Assembly (NCBI GenBank): GCA_964369355.1
Contig: CAYJEO010000001.1
Coordinates: 27,760-91,759, forward strand
Direction of reading: 5' to 3'
Source: CAYJEO01 sp964369355
Lineage (GTDB): Bacteria; Bacillota_I; Bacilli_A; RF39; UBA660
Length of the DNA stretch: 64,000 nucleotides
Each line of letters starts with the position of its first letter. Position 1 is the first letter of the stretch. The translations under genes and the position numbers were made by a program. The notes beneath the pieces are model-generated. The model worked only from the letters and a program-made list of their open reading frames with translations. It was not told the DNA's origin and did no database searches. Positions 7,731 through 16,681 of this stretch are shown piece after piece.

Positions 7731-9134
7731 TTACATTTCAACTATTTTAATAAAATTAGTTGATTGTTTATCATCTGTTAAAATACCACCAGTTGCAATA
7801 ATAATATCTTTTTCTTTTAATGAAATAAATTCTTTAGCTAATTGTTTTGCATTTTCAACTAAATCTTCAACATCATCAGATTTTTTATAAACTACAGGGT
7901 GTACTCCCCAGTTTAAAGTAAGTGAATATGCTGTTAATTCATCTTGACATAAAGCAATAATAAATGACGCTGGTTTTAATGAACTAATTGATTTTGCAGA
8001 ATATCCTGTAATTGAATTTACAACTATTGCTTTTACATCTAAGGTATTTGCACATTCTACTACTGATTTAGCAATTGTTTTAGTTATATCATAATTTTTT
8101 AGTTTAACTTCTTTTAAATAATTATAATGATTTTCAGAATTTATACAAATATCTGCCATAAATCTTACTACTTCAATAGGATATTTACCAGTAGTTGTTT
8201 CTCCTGATAACATAACACAGTCTGCTCCATCTAATACAGCATTTGCTACATCTGAAACTTCTGCTCTTGTAGGTCTTGCTGATTTTTTCATTGATTCTAA
8301 CATTTCTGTTGCTACTATACAAAATTTATTTTCTTGTCTACATTTATCGATCATCATTTTTTGTAATATTGGTAAGTGTTCCATAGGTACTTCAACACCT
8401 AAATCTCCTCTTGCTACCATTATTCCATCTGATAATTCAATAATTTCATCTAAATTATCAATTCCTGTTTGGCTTTCGATTTTAGATATTATTTTTAAAT
8501 CTTCTCTGTTTTCTTGTTTTAATATTTCTTTAGCTTGTAAAATATCTTCTTTACTATTTACAAATGATAAAGCTAAAAAATCTCCTTCGTGTCTACATGC
8601 AAATATAATGTCTTCTCTATCTACATCACTAATAAATGGAATGTTTAAGTTAATACCTGGTGCACTTAAACTTTTTTTATTTCCTAATTTACCACCATTA
8701 ATTACTCTACAAGTAACACCGTCTTCTTCTTTTGATATTACTTCTATTTTCATTAATCCATTTTCTAATAATACAACATCGTCTTTTTGTAATGCTGCTA
8801 TTGCTTGTGGATGATTAACACTAAATCTTTCATTGTTTCCTAATACTTTATCTTTAACTAATCTAATATTAGCACCTTCTACTAATTCAATTTCATTATT
8901 TTCCATCATTCCAGATCTAAATTCTGGTCCTTTTGTATCGTATAAAATTCCTATTGGTTTTTTAGTTTCAATACGTACTTTTTTTACTGTATCTAATACT
9001 TGTAGTCTTTCTTCTAATGTTGCGTGTGAGAAATTTATTCTCGCTACATTCATTCCTACATTTACCATTTTTGACATTACTTCAACTGTATTACTTGCAG
9101 GTCCTATACTTGCTATTATTTTTGTTTTTTTCAT
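7731..9134 (-). CDS. pyk: Pyruvate kinase
   Basis: Pyruvate kinase converts phosphoenolpyruvate and ADP to pyruvate and ATP, the last step of glycolysis. The 467-residue protein starts KTKIIASIGPASNT and contains the active-site segment ISKIESQTGIDNLDEI, followed by DGIMVARGDLGVE and the ATEMLESM loop. It lacks the extra C-terminal phosphotransfer-like domain seen in Bacillus subtilis Pyk, giving the common 470-residue form. The start codon overlaps the mutM stop by one base and has a strong AAAGGAG ribosome binding site inside mutM, so both are co-transcribed. It feeds pyruvate to the pyruvate formate-lyase encoded later in the window. Confidence 0.97.
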   Translation of the reverse strand: MKKTKIIASIGPASNTVEVMSKMVNVGMNVARINFSHATLEERLQVLDTVKKVRIETKKPIGILYDTKGPEFRSGMMENNEIELVEGANIRLVKDKVLGNNERFSVNHPQAIAALQKDDVVLLENGLMKIEVISKEEDGVTCRVINGGKLGNKKSLSAPGINLNIPFISDVDREDIIFACRHEGDFLALSFVNSKEDILQAKEILKQENREDLKIISKIESQTGIDNLDEIIELSDGIMVARGDLGVEVPMEHLPILQKMMIDKCRQENKFCIVATEMLESMKKSARPTRAEVSDVANAVLDGADCVMLSGETTTGKYPIEVVRFMADICINSENHYNYLKEVKLKNYDITKTIAKSVVECANTLDVKAIVVNSITGYSAKSISSLKPASFIIALCQDELTAYSLTLNWGVHPVVYKKSDDVEDLVENAKQLAKEFISLKEKDIIIATGGILTDDKQSTNFIKIVEM

Positions 9135-9958
9135 TACTTACACTCCTTTTGGCATTTAGTACAGTAATATGTACCTCTGCCTCCTACTTTTATTTTGTTA
9201 ATTTTTGTATTACATATACTGCACAATTCATCCTTTTTGCCATGCACGTATAAACTTTGTTGGAATCTTCCATGTACACCTTCTTGTGATGTATAACTTC
9301 TTATAGTTGTTCCACCTTCATTTATAGCTTTTTCTAATGTTTGTTTTGTATATTTAATTATGTTTTCCAAATCTTTTTCTTTTAAATCAATTGCTTTAGT
9401 TAAAGGATTAATTTTAGATAAAAATAATATTTCATCTGCATATATATTTCCTATACCTGTAATTATTGATTGATCTAATATAACTGTTTTAATCGGTAAT
9501 TTTTTATTTTTATATGCTTCTTTCAAATAATTTACATCTAAATTCTTATCCCAAGGTTCTAATCCTAATTCTGATAAAGGTTTTACTTTTAGTAAATCTT
9601 CTTTTTTTAACAAATGCATTTTTCCAAATTTTCTTACATCCTGATATAACAAATTTGTATCATTTAATTCGAATATTACATGAACATGGTTCAAATCTTC
9701 ATAATTTTGTCTTATAAAGTATTTACCTTCCATTCTTAAATGTGATAGTAAATAATAATCACTTAGTTCAAATATTAACCATTTACCTAATCTAGTTATA
9801 TCTTTTATTTCTTGATTTTTAATTTTTTCTATAAATTGTTTTGCATCCATATTTTCAATTATGTTTTCATGTTTAACAATACAATTTTTAATTATTTTAT
9901 TTAATACTTTAGTTTTTAATGTGTTTTTTACTGTTTCTACTTCTGGTAATTCTGGCAT
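9134..9958 (-). CDS. mutM: Formamidopyrimidine-DNA glycosylase
   Basis: MutM (Fpg) excises oxidised purines such as 8-oxoguanine and cleaves the abasic site. The 274-residue protein starts MPELPEVETV, containing the catalytic Pro2 and the Glu3 residue, and has the SHLRMEGKYF stretch with the conserved Lys. The C-terminal zinc finger is visible as CSICNTKI and YYCTKCQ. An AAGGAGG ribosome binding site precedes the ATG. It is the first gene of a two-gene unit with pyk, an unusual partner; in many Bacilli mutM follows polA. Confidence 0.96.
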   Translation of the reverse strand: MPELPEVETVKNTLKTKVLNKIIKNCIVKHENIIENMDAKQFIEKIKNQEIKDITRLGKWLIFELSDYYLLSHLRMEGKYFIRQNYEDLNHVHVIFELNDTNLLYQDVRKFGKMHLLKKEDLLKVKPLSELGLEPWDKNLDVNYLKEAYKNKKLPIKTVILDQSIITGIGNIYADEILFLSKINPLTKAIDLKEKDLENIIKYTKQTLEKAINEGGTTIRSYTSQEGVHGRFQQSLYVHGKKDELCSICNTKINKIKVGGRGTYYCTKCQKECK

Positions 9959-10000
9959 AACTACCTCCTTGTACTAATTTATTTTACCATATTTTTATAA

Positions 10001-10028
10001 TAAAAAAAGAAATAATTGCTTATTTCTT
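10001..10028 (-). terminator. Terminator of murD
   Basis: AAGAAATAA (10007-10015), loop, TTATTTCTT (10020-10028), then TTTTTTATTAT on the minus strand. The murD stop codon (10020-10022) lies in the stem. Confidence 0.8.
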
Positions 10029-11357
10029 AAATGTTTTTATTATTTCTTTAAAGTGATTTCCTCTATCTTCAAATTTTTTATACTGATCCCAAGAGGCACA
10101 TGAAGGAGATAATAATACAACATCTCCTTTATTTGATATTTCATATGCTTTTTTTGTTGCTTGTTCTAGATTATCAAATATATAATTTTCTATATTCAAT
10201 GAGTTAGCAAAGTCTTTTACTTTTTCTTTTGTTTCTCCATATCCGATTATTGCTTTTGTGTTTTTAGTATAATCTTTTAATTCATCAAAGAAATGTCCTC
10301 TATCTAGCCCACCTAGTAATAAAACAGTTGGTTCAGTAAATGCTGATAATGCTATTTTTGTAGATTCTACATTTGTCGCTTTTGAATCATTATAAAACTT
10401 AATACCACCTACTTCATCTACATATTCCATTCTGTGTTCTACTCCACCAAAATTATTTAAATATTCTTTAATTATTTCATTTGATACATTAAATTGTTTT
10501 GCAACTGCTATTGCACACATTATGTTTTCATAATTATGATTTCCTTTTAATTTAATATCTTGTAATTTTATTATTTCTTCTTTATTAAAATAAATTGCAT
10601 CATTTTCTAAATATAAGTTATGTTTGTTTTTTGAAGAAAATAAAATTTTAGTTGATTTAATGTCTTTTGTTTGCTCTAATACATCACTATCTTCTCCATT
10701 AATTATTGCTACTTCATTTTCTGTATGATTTCTAAATATTAAGGTTTTATTATATTTGTAAAAATCATATGTCCCAAAATGATCTAAATGTACTTCACTT
10801 AGATTTGTCATTATAGCAATATCTGTTTTAAAATCTTTAGTATCATGTAATTGATGACCTGCTATTTCTAATACTAATATATCTCCTTTTTTAGAGTTAC
10901 TTACTAATGAACATACTGGATATCCAATATTACCACCTAGGTGAACAGGTAAGTTAGCATTTTTTAATATATTATAAGTTAGCGTTGTTGTAGTTGTTTT
11001 ACCATTTGATCCTGTTATACCTACAATTTTAACATCCATATCTTTTAGATATTGATATGCAACTTCTACTTCATTAATTACTGGTATATTTAATTCTTTT
11101 GCTTTTAATATAGCTGGATGATCTAATTTGATACCTGGATTTTTAACTAAATAATCATATTCTTCATTCAATAATTCTACTGGACTTTGGCCTATTACAA
11201 TTTCAACACCTAAGCTAGTTAATTCTTTTACATGTTCTTCATTTTGCTCTGATGCATCGTTTACAGTTACAACTGCACCTTTATTTGCTAGTAGTTTGGC
11301 AGCTTCATATCCACTTCTTGCCATTCCTAATATAAACATCTTTTTATTTTTATACAT
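10020..11357 (-). CDS. murD: UDP-N-acetylmuramoyl-L-alanine--D-glutamate ligase
   Basis: MurD adds D-glutamate to UDP-MurNAc-L-Ala in cytoplasmic peptidoglycan precursor synthesis. The protein has 445 residues from the ATG at 11357, which has GAGGAG eight bases upstream; a start at 11372 would include that ribosome binding site. Features are the N-terminal FILGMARSGYEAAKLL, the ATP-binding GITGSNGKTTTTTL, the central HLDHFGTYDFY stretch, and the C-terminal FYNDSKATN and LLLGGLDRG. It shows that the cell makes a wall. It is a monocistronic gene with its own terminator. Confidence 0.96.
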   Translation of the reverse strand: MYKNKKMFILGMARSGYEAAKLLANKGAVVTVNDASEQNEEHVKELTSLGVEIVIGQSPVELLNEEYDYLVKNPGIKLDHPAILKAKELNIPVINEVEVAYQYLKDMDVKIVGITGSNGKTTTTTLTYNILKNANLPVHLGGNIGYPVCSLVSNSKKGDILVLEIAGHQLHDTKDFKTDIAIMTNLSEVHLDHFGTYDFYKYNKTLIFRNHTENEVAIINGEDSDVLEQTKDIKSTKILFSSKNKHNLYLENDAIYFNKEEIIKLQDIKLKGNHNYENIMCAIAVAKQFNVSNEIIKEYLNNFGGVEHRMEYVDEVGGIKFYNDSKATNVESTKIALSAFTEPTVLLLGGLDRGHFFDELKDYTKNTKAIIGYGETKEKVKDFANSLNIENYIFDNLEQATKKAYEISNKGDVVLLSPSCASWDQYKKFEDRGNHFKEIIKTFKK

Positions 11358-11407
11358 TTTATCTCTCCTCATCTTTTTTTATTATATCAAATATATGTTT
11401 AAAGTAA

Positions 11408-11430
11408 AAGAAAAAGACTTATTAGTCTTT
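11408..11430 (-). terminator. Terminator of the hybrid kinase gene
   Basis: AAAGACT (11413-11419), loop, AGTCTTT (11424-11430), then TTTCTTTTAC on the minus strand. The stop codon (11422-11424) is in the loop. Confidence 0.75.
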
Positions 11431-13701
11431 AGCTGTATATTTATTAACAGTATCTATTAATAATTGTTTATTAATTGGTTTTGGGATATATTCATCAAAT
11501 CCTTCTGTTAGGTAATATTCTCTACTTCCATCAATTGCATTTGCAGTTACTGCTACTACAGGTGTAGTAAAATTTTGCATTTGTTTTAATTCTTTTAATG
11601 TTTCAACTCCTGATAATTCTGGCATCATATCATCCATTAAAATTAAATCATATTTTTGTCCATTTTGAATATTAGTTAAACATTCTTTACCACTTAATAC
11701 TTCAACCATATCAATTTCTAAATCTTTTAATAATTTAGTTGCTATTTTTAAGTTCACTTTATTATCATCTACAATCAATACTTTTTTATGTTTTGTGTCT
11801 ATTACGTTCATGATATTTATTGTATTTTCTAAATCAACTATTTCTAAAGTATCTCTTAATTTTTTTGGTGTTAAGAATCTATAAAATACTTTTAATAATT
11901 CTTCTTTATCTATTGGTTTTGCTAAATAGTCATCGAATCCTTTTTCAATATACATCTCTTTCATACCAGATATGGCGTTTGCTGTTAGTGCTACTACTGG
12001 GATATTGAAATTATTAATTTCTTTTAAGTGTTTTAATGTGTCTTGTCCACTTAATATAGGCATCATATCATCTAATAAAATTAAATCATAATTAAATCCT
12101 AGTTTTATTTTATCTATGCATTCTAAACCTGACTCAATCATTTCTGTTTCTATATTATATTTTTTAATTAATTTATCTGCCACTTTTAAGTTTAATTTAT
12201 TGTCATCTACTAATAATACTTTCATACCTGAAAAGTCTACATTATGTGATAACTCTTGCATATCTTTTTCTTCAGCACCGGCATGAAGTTTTACTATTTT
12301 TTGTTGTAAGTAAATACTAAATTTAGTACCTTCTCCATAATTAGATGATACTACTATTTTACCACCTAACATTTCAACTAAAGATTTAGTAATTGCAAGA
12401 CCTAATCCAGTACCTTCTATTGTTGTGTTTTTATCTTCATCTAATCTATTAAACTTAGTAAATAATGTTTGTATTTTTTCAGTTCTGATTCCTCTTCCTG
12501 TATCTTCTATAGTGATAACTAATGATGAATCATCACCTTCATTTATACAAGTCACTGCAAATATGATATAACCTGCTTCAGTATATTTAACTGCATTGGT
12601 TAAAACATTTGTTATTATTTGTTTTATTTTTCCAATATCACCATACATTGTTGCCGGTAAATCTTCTGAAAAATGTGTTTTTAATTGAATTGGTTTTTCT
12701 CCAATTCTTGGAACTACTAATTTAGCTATATTATTTAATTGCGACATTAAATTATAGTTTTGATTAACTATTTCCATTTTATCAGCTTCAATTTTTGATA
12801 TATCTAATATACCATTTACTATTTCAAGTAAGTTTTGTGAAGCCATTATAATATCATCAGCATCTTTTTTTGTATCTTCTATATCATGTTCTGCTTTGAT
12901 ACATTCGGAAAAACCTATTATTGCATTTAAAGGTGTTCTTATTTCATGTGACATACTGGATAAGAAATCTGTTTTTGCTCTATTTGCCTTTTCAGCATAT
13001 TCTTTTGCTTGTTCTATTTGTTCAATCATTTTAACATCTGGATTTTCGATAGTGAAAAACATAATGTAAACAAGAAAAATTGGTATTAAATCTACTAACA
13101 TCAATTCTGGTACAAAATATGATATTAATAAAATAGGAATTAGAAATAATAAAATATAATATATTGTTTTAAATCTGTTATCCAATCTTTTTTTATTTAT
13201 AAAAGCAAATATGAATATAGCAACCGCTATTGCGCCAATACAAGCATAGCTAAAGTTAACTAACATTCCCTCAGATTGTGTAACTCCTAAATTTTGAGTA
13301 AATTCAATATCTAAAAATAAATTAATAATGAAAAATATCGGAACAGTAATAAGATAAGTTAATGCAATATTTTTTTTATTAAGTTTGTCTTTTTTTATCA
13401 AATATAAATTATATAAAAATAGTGAAATAATTGTTATATATAACAATGTTACAATTCCAATATTTAAAAATTTCATAATATAATAAAATTCTTCATTTAC
13501 CAATTCAATATGAAAAAAAGCTGATATTGTTAGAGCAACTGAATTGAAAACAGTAAATATTGTAGTCGCTATAAGCATTATTTCAAAAAATGTGTTTTCA
13601 AAAACTTTTAATTTTGGCTTTGGAAAATAAAAAACACAAAGCATAAACATAAAAATAAAGCTAAGTATTGGTATTTTAAATCCTAAATTTAGTAGTTCCA
13701 T
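11422..13701 (-). CDS. Hybrid sensor histidine kinase with two tandem receiver domains
   Basis: The 759-residue protein has about seven membrane segments in residues 8-216, then a coiled linker. The HisKA domain has phospho-His252 in SSMSHEIRTPLN. The ATPase shows NVLTNAVKY, EDTGRGI and GTGLGLAI. Two receivers follow: residues 493-610 (phospho-Asp544 in LLDDMMP, Lys595) and 639-755 (Asp690 in LMDDMMP, Lys741). Both keep the acidic pocket (LVDD, IVDD), so both should be competent. No histidine phosphotransfer domain is attached or encoded nearby, so the output route is unknown. The two receivers are similar to each other and look like an internal duplication. Confidence 0.92.
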   Translation of the reverse strand: MELLNLGFKIPILSFIFMFMLCVFYFPKPKLKVFENTFFEIMLIATTIFTVFNSVALTISAFFHIELVNEEFYYIMKFLNIGIVTLLYITIISLFLYNLYLIKKDKLNKKNIALTYLITVPIFFIINLFLDIEFTQNLGVTQSEGMLVNFSYACIGAIAVAIFIFAFINKKRLDNRFKTIYYILLFLIPILLISYFVPELMLVDLIPIFLVYIMFFTIENPDVKMIEQIEQAKEYAEKANRAKTDFLSSMSHEIRTPLNAIIGFSECIKAEHDIEDTKKDADDIIMASQNLLEIVNGILDISKIEADKMEIVNQNYNLMSQLNNIAKLVVPRIGEKPIQLKTHFSEDLPATMYGDIGKIKQIITNVLTNAVKYTEAGYIIFAVTCINEGDDSSLVITIEDTGRGIRTEKIQTLFTKFNRLDEDKNTTIEGTGLGLAITKSLVEMLGGKIVVSSNYGEGTKFSIYLQQKIVKLHAGAEEKDMQELSHNVDFSGMKVLLVDDNKLNLKVADKLIKKYNIETEMIESGLECIDKIKLGFNYDLILLDDMMPILSGQDTLKHLKEINNFNIPVVALTANAISGMKEMYIEKGFDDYLAKPIDKEELLKVFYRFLTPKKLRDTLEIVDLENTINIMNVIDTKHKKVLIVDDNKVNLKIATKLLKDLEIDMVEVLSGKECLTNIQNGQKYDLILMDDMMPELSGVETLKELKQMQNFTTPVVAVTANAIDGSREYYLTEGFDEYIPKPINKQLLIDTVNKYTAKD

Positions 13702-13704
13702 AGT

Positions 13705-13723
13705 ATCACCTTAAACAATTATA
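13705..13723 (-). promoter_or_regulatory. Compact promoter and ribosome binding site of the hybrid kinase gene
   Basis: TGA-TATAAT (-10 at 13723-13718, extended), seven bases, GGTGAT (13710-13705), ATG at 13701. Confidence 0.6.
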
Positions 13724-13756
13724 TCACTCTTTAAATCATTCTGTCTATCTCTTTAA

Positions 13757-13781
13757 ACAAAAAAAGACTTTTAAAAGTCTT
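13757..13781 (-). terminator. Terminator of the acyltransferase-like gene
   Basis: The palindrome AAGACTTTTAAAAGTCTT (13764-13781) is followed by seven Ts on the minus strand and overlaps the stop codon. Confidence 0.8.
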
Positions 13782-14991
13782 ATCTCGTTTTCATTTGATT
13801 ATCTATTTCGTATACTACTTCTTCTGTATTTTGATATACACTCGACAAAAAATCTTCAATAATATATTTTATTGTATCATCAATATTGAAATCATTTGTT
13901 TTGTTAATAATATAATTTTTTAATTCTTTATCAGTTGATAACAACATAGTTGCCATAATAAAATCAATAACTTCATTTTTAGTTTTAAATATTTTTCGCA
14001 ATCTTCTCGCTAACAAATCAATTTTGCTATTTCTAGTATCAGGTATCGTAAACCCTATTTTTCTTTCACAAAATTTTCTAAAATCATACAAATCTCTATA
14101 TTTTATTTCATAATATAGTGGAGAGTACTTTTGTATTTCTTTGTTTTTGTAAATAGATTTTGTATCTTCAATAAAATCTTCATTAGTATATCTATCAAAG
14201 TCTTTATATCCGTGTAAATTTTCGCGCCATCCTAAAATGGTATCGTCTTTTGCATATTGTTTAAAGCGTTCTTCGTAATAATTATTTATGTCATTATATC
14301 CTCTTTGAGTTTGATCTAATGGTTTAATATAGTTTGAAATAATATGCATCATAGATGTTGAAATCTCCTCACTTAATTTTTCTTTAAACTCCTTTTGTGA
14401 CATTTCATACCCTTTTATTGGATTTCCATACATAAGATAAGCTTTATGTTCTTGAGCATCAAATACATTAATCGTTGGTATAACTTCGACTTTTTTACTA
14501 TTACTAAGTATATATGGCGAGTTGAAAAAACCTTCATGAAATTTATTTGGTGAATCACAATATATTCCTTCAACAAATATTTGAACATTGGCGTGTTCTA
14601 ATACTTTTTCACAGTGTTTTATACATTCTGAACGACTGATTTTATCAAACATATCAACTCTAATTATTCCATTTAATACAGTCGCTGGCATTAATGGATT
14701 ATATTTAATTTGATCTGTTCCACCCATCAATAAGTATGTGTGTGAAGGAATGTGACAAGTATTTATTATTATGTCATCTTCATAACTATGATTGCTTGCA
14801 AAAACATATTTTTTTCCTTTTTCCATTGTTGGTTTATTTAATACTTCTGTCTTATAATTTAGTATAGCTAGTTTAAAAACATTTCTTAAAATTGGATTGA
14901 TTGCATTTCTCCATCCTATGGATTTTTCATCAAACGGATCGATAGTGTTATCCAAAATTCCTTGACGTAAATTTTTAGTTAAATTATTCAT
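13780..14991 (-). CDS. Lysophospholipid acyltransferase-like (PlsC family) protein with a C-terminal extension
   Basis: The 403-residue protein, from the ATG at 14991 with a GGGAGAG ribosome binding site, has an N-terminal acyltransferase domain. The HX4D motif is NHSYEDD, and VDMFDKISR and FVEGIYCDSP match the later PlsC blocks, the last in place of FPEGTRS. PlsC-type enzymes transfer acyl chains to lysophospholipids at the membrane. From about residue 230 an extra region with Tyr-rich helices has no recognisable domain. The altered EGT-R block leaves acyl acceptor and donor uncertain. Confidence 0.75.
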   Translation of the reverse strand: MNNLTKNLRQGILDNTIDPFDEKSIGWRNAINPILRNVFKLAILNYKTEVLNKPTMEKGKKYVFASNHSYEDDIIINTCHIPSHTYLLMGGTDQIKYNPLMPATVLNGIIRVDMFDKISRSECIKHCEKVLEHANVQIFVEGIYCDSPNKFHEGFFNSPYILSNSKKVEVIPTINVFDAQEHKAYLMYGNPIKGYEMSQKEFKEKLSEEISTSMMHIISNYIKPLDQTQRGYNDINNYYEERFKQYAKDDTILGWRENLHGYKDFDRYTNEDFIEDTKSIYKNKEIQKYSPLYYEIKYRDLYDFRKFCERKIGFTIPDTRNSKIDLLARRLRKIFKTKNEVIDFIMATMLLSTDKELKNYIINKTNDFNIDDTIKYIIEDFLSSVYQNTEEVVYEIDNQMKTR

Positions 14992-15093
14992 AAATTCTCT
15001 CCCTTTTTTCAACTATTATATATTTTTTCATTTATTTGTCAAATTTTTAGTTTCTTATATATTGATTGTATTATAAAATTAAAATTTTTTCAA

Positions 15094-15128
15094 TAAAAAA
15101 ACATTATCAACTAAGATAATGTCTTTTT
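15094..15128 (-). terminator. Terminator of serS
   Basis: ACATTATC (15101-15108), loop, GATAATGT (15115-15122), with T runs on both sides, so it can act on both strands; only the minus strand has an upstream gene in range. Confidence 0.75.
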
Positions 15129-16415
15129 TTATTTTTTAGGTTCTATTTTTTCTAAACCACCCATGTAAGGTCTTAATGCAGTAGGAATATTTACACTTCC
15201 ATCTTCATTATAATTGTTTTCTAAGAAAGCAATTAATCCTCTTGGTGTTGCTAATACTGTATTATTTAAAGTATGCGCATATTGAGTACCTTCATTAGTT
15301 TTCATTCTAATACCTAATCTTCTTGATTGTGCTTCTCCTAAAGTTGAACAAGATCCAACTTCAAAGTATTTTTGTTGTCTTGGAGACCAAGCTTCAACAT
15401 CACAAGATTTAACTTTTAAATCTGCTAAATCTCCTGAGCAACATTCTAATGTTCTAACAGGTACATCTAATGATTTAAAGAAATCAACTGTAAGTTGCCA
15501 CATTTTGTTATACCAATCCATAGATTCTTCTGGTTTACAAATAACTATCATTTCTTGTTTTTCAAATTGATGAACTCTATAAAGTCCTCTTTCTTCTAAA
15601 CCATGAGCCCCAACTTCTTTTCTAAAACATGGTGAATAAGAAGTTAATGTTATAGGTAATTCTGATTCTTTTACTTTTTGATCTTTGAATTTACCTATCA
15701 TTGAGTGTTCTGAAGTTCCGATTAAATATAAATCTTCTCCTTCAATTTTATACATCATTGCATCCATTTCTGCAAATGACATAACACCTGTAACAACATC
15801 TGATCTAATCATAAATGGCGGAATACAGTAATCAAATCCTGCATCTATCATAAAGTCTTTAGCATAAGCTATCATTGCTGAATGTAATCTTGCAATATTT
15901 CCCATTAAGTAGTAAAAACCATGACCACTTGTTCTTGCAGAAGATTCTTTATCAATTCCCATAAATCTATCACAAATATCTGCATGATATGGAATTTCAT
16001 AACTAGGAACTACTGGCTCTCCATATTTTTGTACTTCTACATTTTCGTTATCATCTTTACCAATAGGTACTGAGTCATCCATAATATTTGGAATAACCAT
16101 CATTTTTTCTTTAATTGATTTTTCTAATTCTACTTCTTTTTCTTCTAATTCAGTTATTTTTGTAGTATATGTCGCTATTTCTTCTTTTAAAGCATTAGCT
16201 TCTTCTACTTTTTTCTCTCTCATTAAAGTTCCAATTAAAGCACTTTTTTCATTTTTTGAAGCTCTTAAGTTATCTCCTTGTTGTTTGTATTCACGATATT
16301 CTTTATCTAAAGTAAATATTTCATCTACTAAAGGTAATTTATTATCTTGAAATTTTTTCTTGATGTTTTCTTTTACTAAATCTTTGTTTTCTCTTATTAA
16401 TTTAATGTCTATCAT
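15129..16415 (-). CDS. serS: Serine--tRNA ligase
   Basis: SerRS charges tRNA-Ser and tRNA-Sec-type acceptors with serine. The 428-residue protein has an N-terminal coiled-coil arm (about residues 30-105), followed by a class II catalytic core. Motif 2 is visible as CFRKEVGAHGLEERGLYRVH, and motif 3 as LNNTVLATPRGLIAFLEN. The dimer and serine-binding region includes LIGTSEHSMIG. Length is typical. Expression is controlled by the T-box leader just upstream, so it responds to uncharged tRNA-Ser. The ATG at 16415 follows an AGAAAGAGGAAAT ribosome binding site. Confidence 0.97.
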   Translation of the reverse strand: MIDIKLIRENKDLVKENIKKKFQDNKLPLVDEIFTLDKEYREYKQQGDNLRASKNEKSALIGTLMREKKVEEANALKEEIATYTTKITELEEKEVELEKSIKEKMMVIPNIMDDSVPIGKDDNENVEVQKYGEPVVPSYEIPYHADICDRFMGIDKESSARTSGHGFYYLMGNIARLHSAMIAYAKDFMIDAGFDYCIPPFMIRSDVVTGVMSFAEMDAMMYKIEGEDLYLIGTSEHSMIGKFKDQKVKESELPITLTSYSPCFRKEVGAHGLEERGLYRVHQFEKQEMIVICKPEESMDWYNKMWQLTVDFFKSLDVPVRTLECCSGDLADLKVKSCDVEAWSPRQQKYFEVGSCSTLGEAQSRRLGIRMKTNEGTQYAHTLNNTVLATPRGLIAFLENNYNEDGSVNIPTALRPYMGGLEKIEPKK

Positions 16416-16444
16416 AATTTCCTCTTTCTATTTAAAACAAATTA

Positions 16445-16645
16445 TAAAAAAAGACTAATTATAGGAGCATAAAAAATGCGGTACCATCCTAATTAGTCTT
16501 AATTTGAATAACGGCTATGCCGGAAATGTTTACATTTCACTCAAGAGTAGATTCATAAAATAATTTTGTTTCGTTTACATCAACCACGAACTTTCTTTGC
16601 AAAATTAATTTTATTACTATTCTCCGTCTTTGTTTTAAAAATTAC
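16445..16645 (-). promoter_or_regulatory. T-box leader of serS
   Basis: The conserved T-box sequence AGGATGGTACCGC lies at 16490-16478 on the minus strand. It is followed by the terminator stem AAGACTAATTA (16500-16490) with TAATTAGTCTT (16461-16451) and a T tract; the T-box sequence pairs in the alternative antiterminator. Stem I lies upstream. A UCU triplet (16551-16549) in the GAATCTAC context is the best candidate for the serine specifier codon. T-boxes read uncharged tRNA and allow read-through into the synthetase gene. The family is certain; the specifier assignment is an inference. Confidence 0.92.
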
Positions 16646-16681
16646 ATTTATTATATCTTATTTTTTTTTATAAATCAAGTA

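Noticed and set aside
8833..9159. Open frame of 108 codons on the plus strand opposite pyk
   Set aside because: Antisense to the well-conserved N-terminal part of pyruvate kinase; no recognisable protein features.
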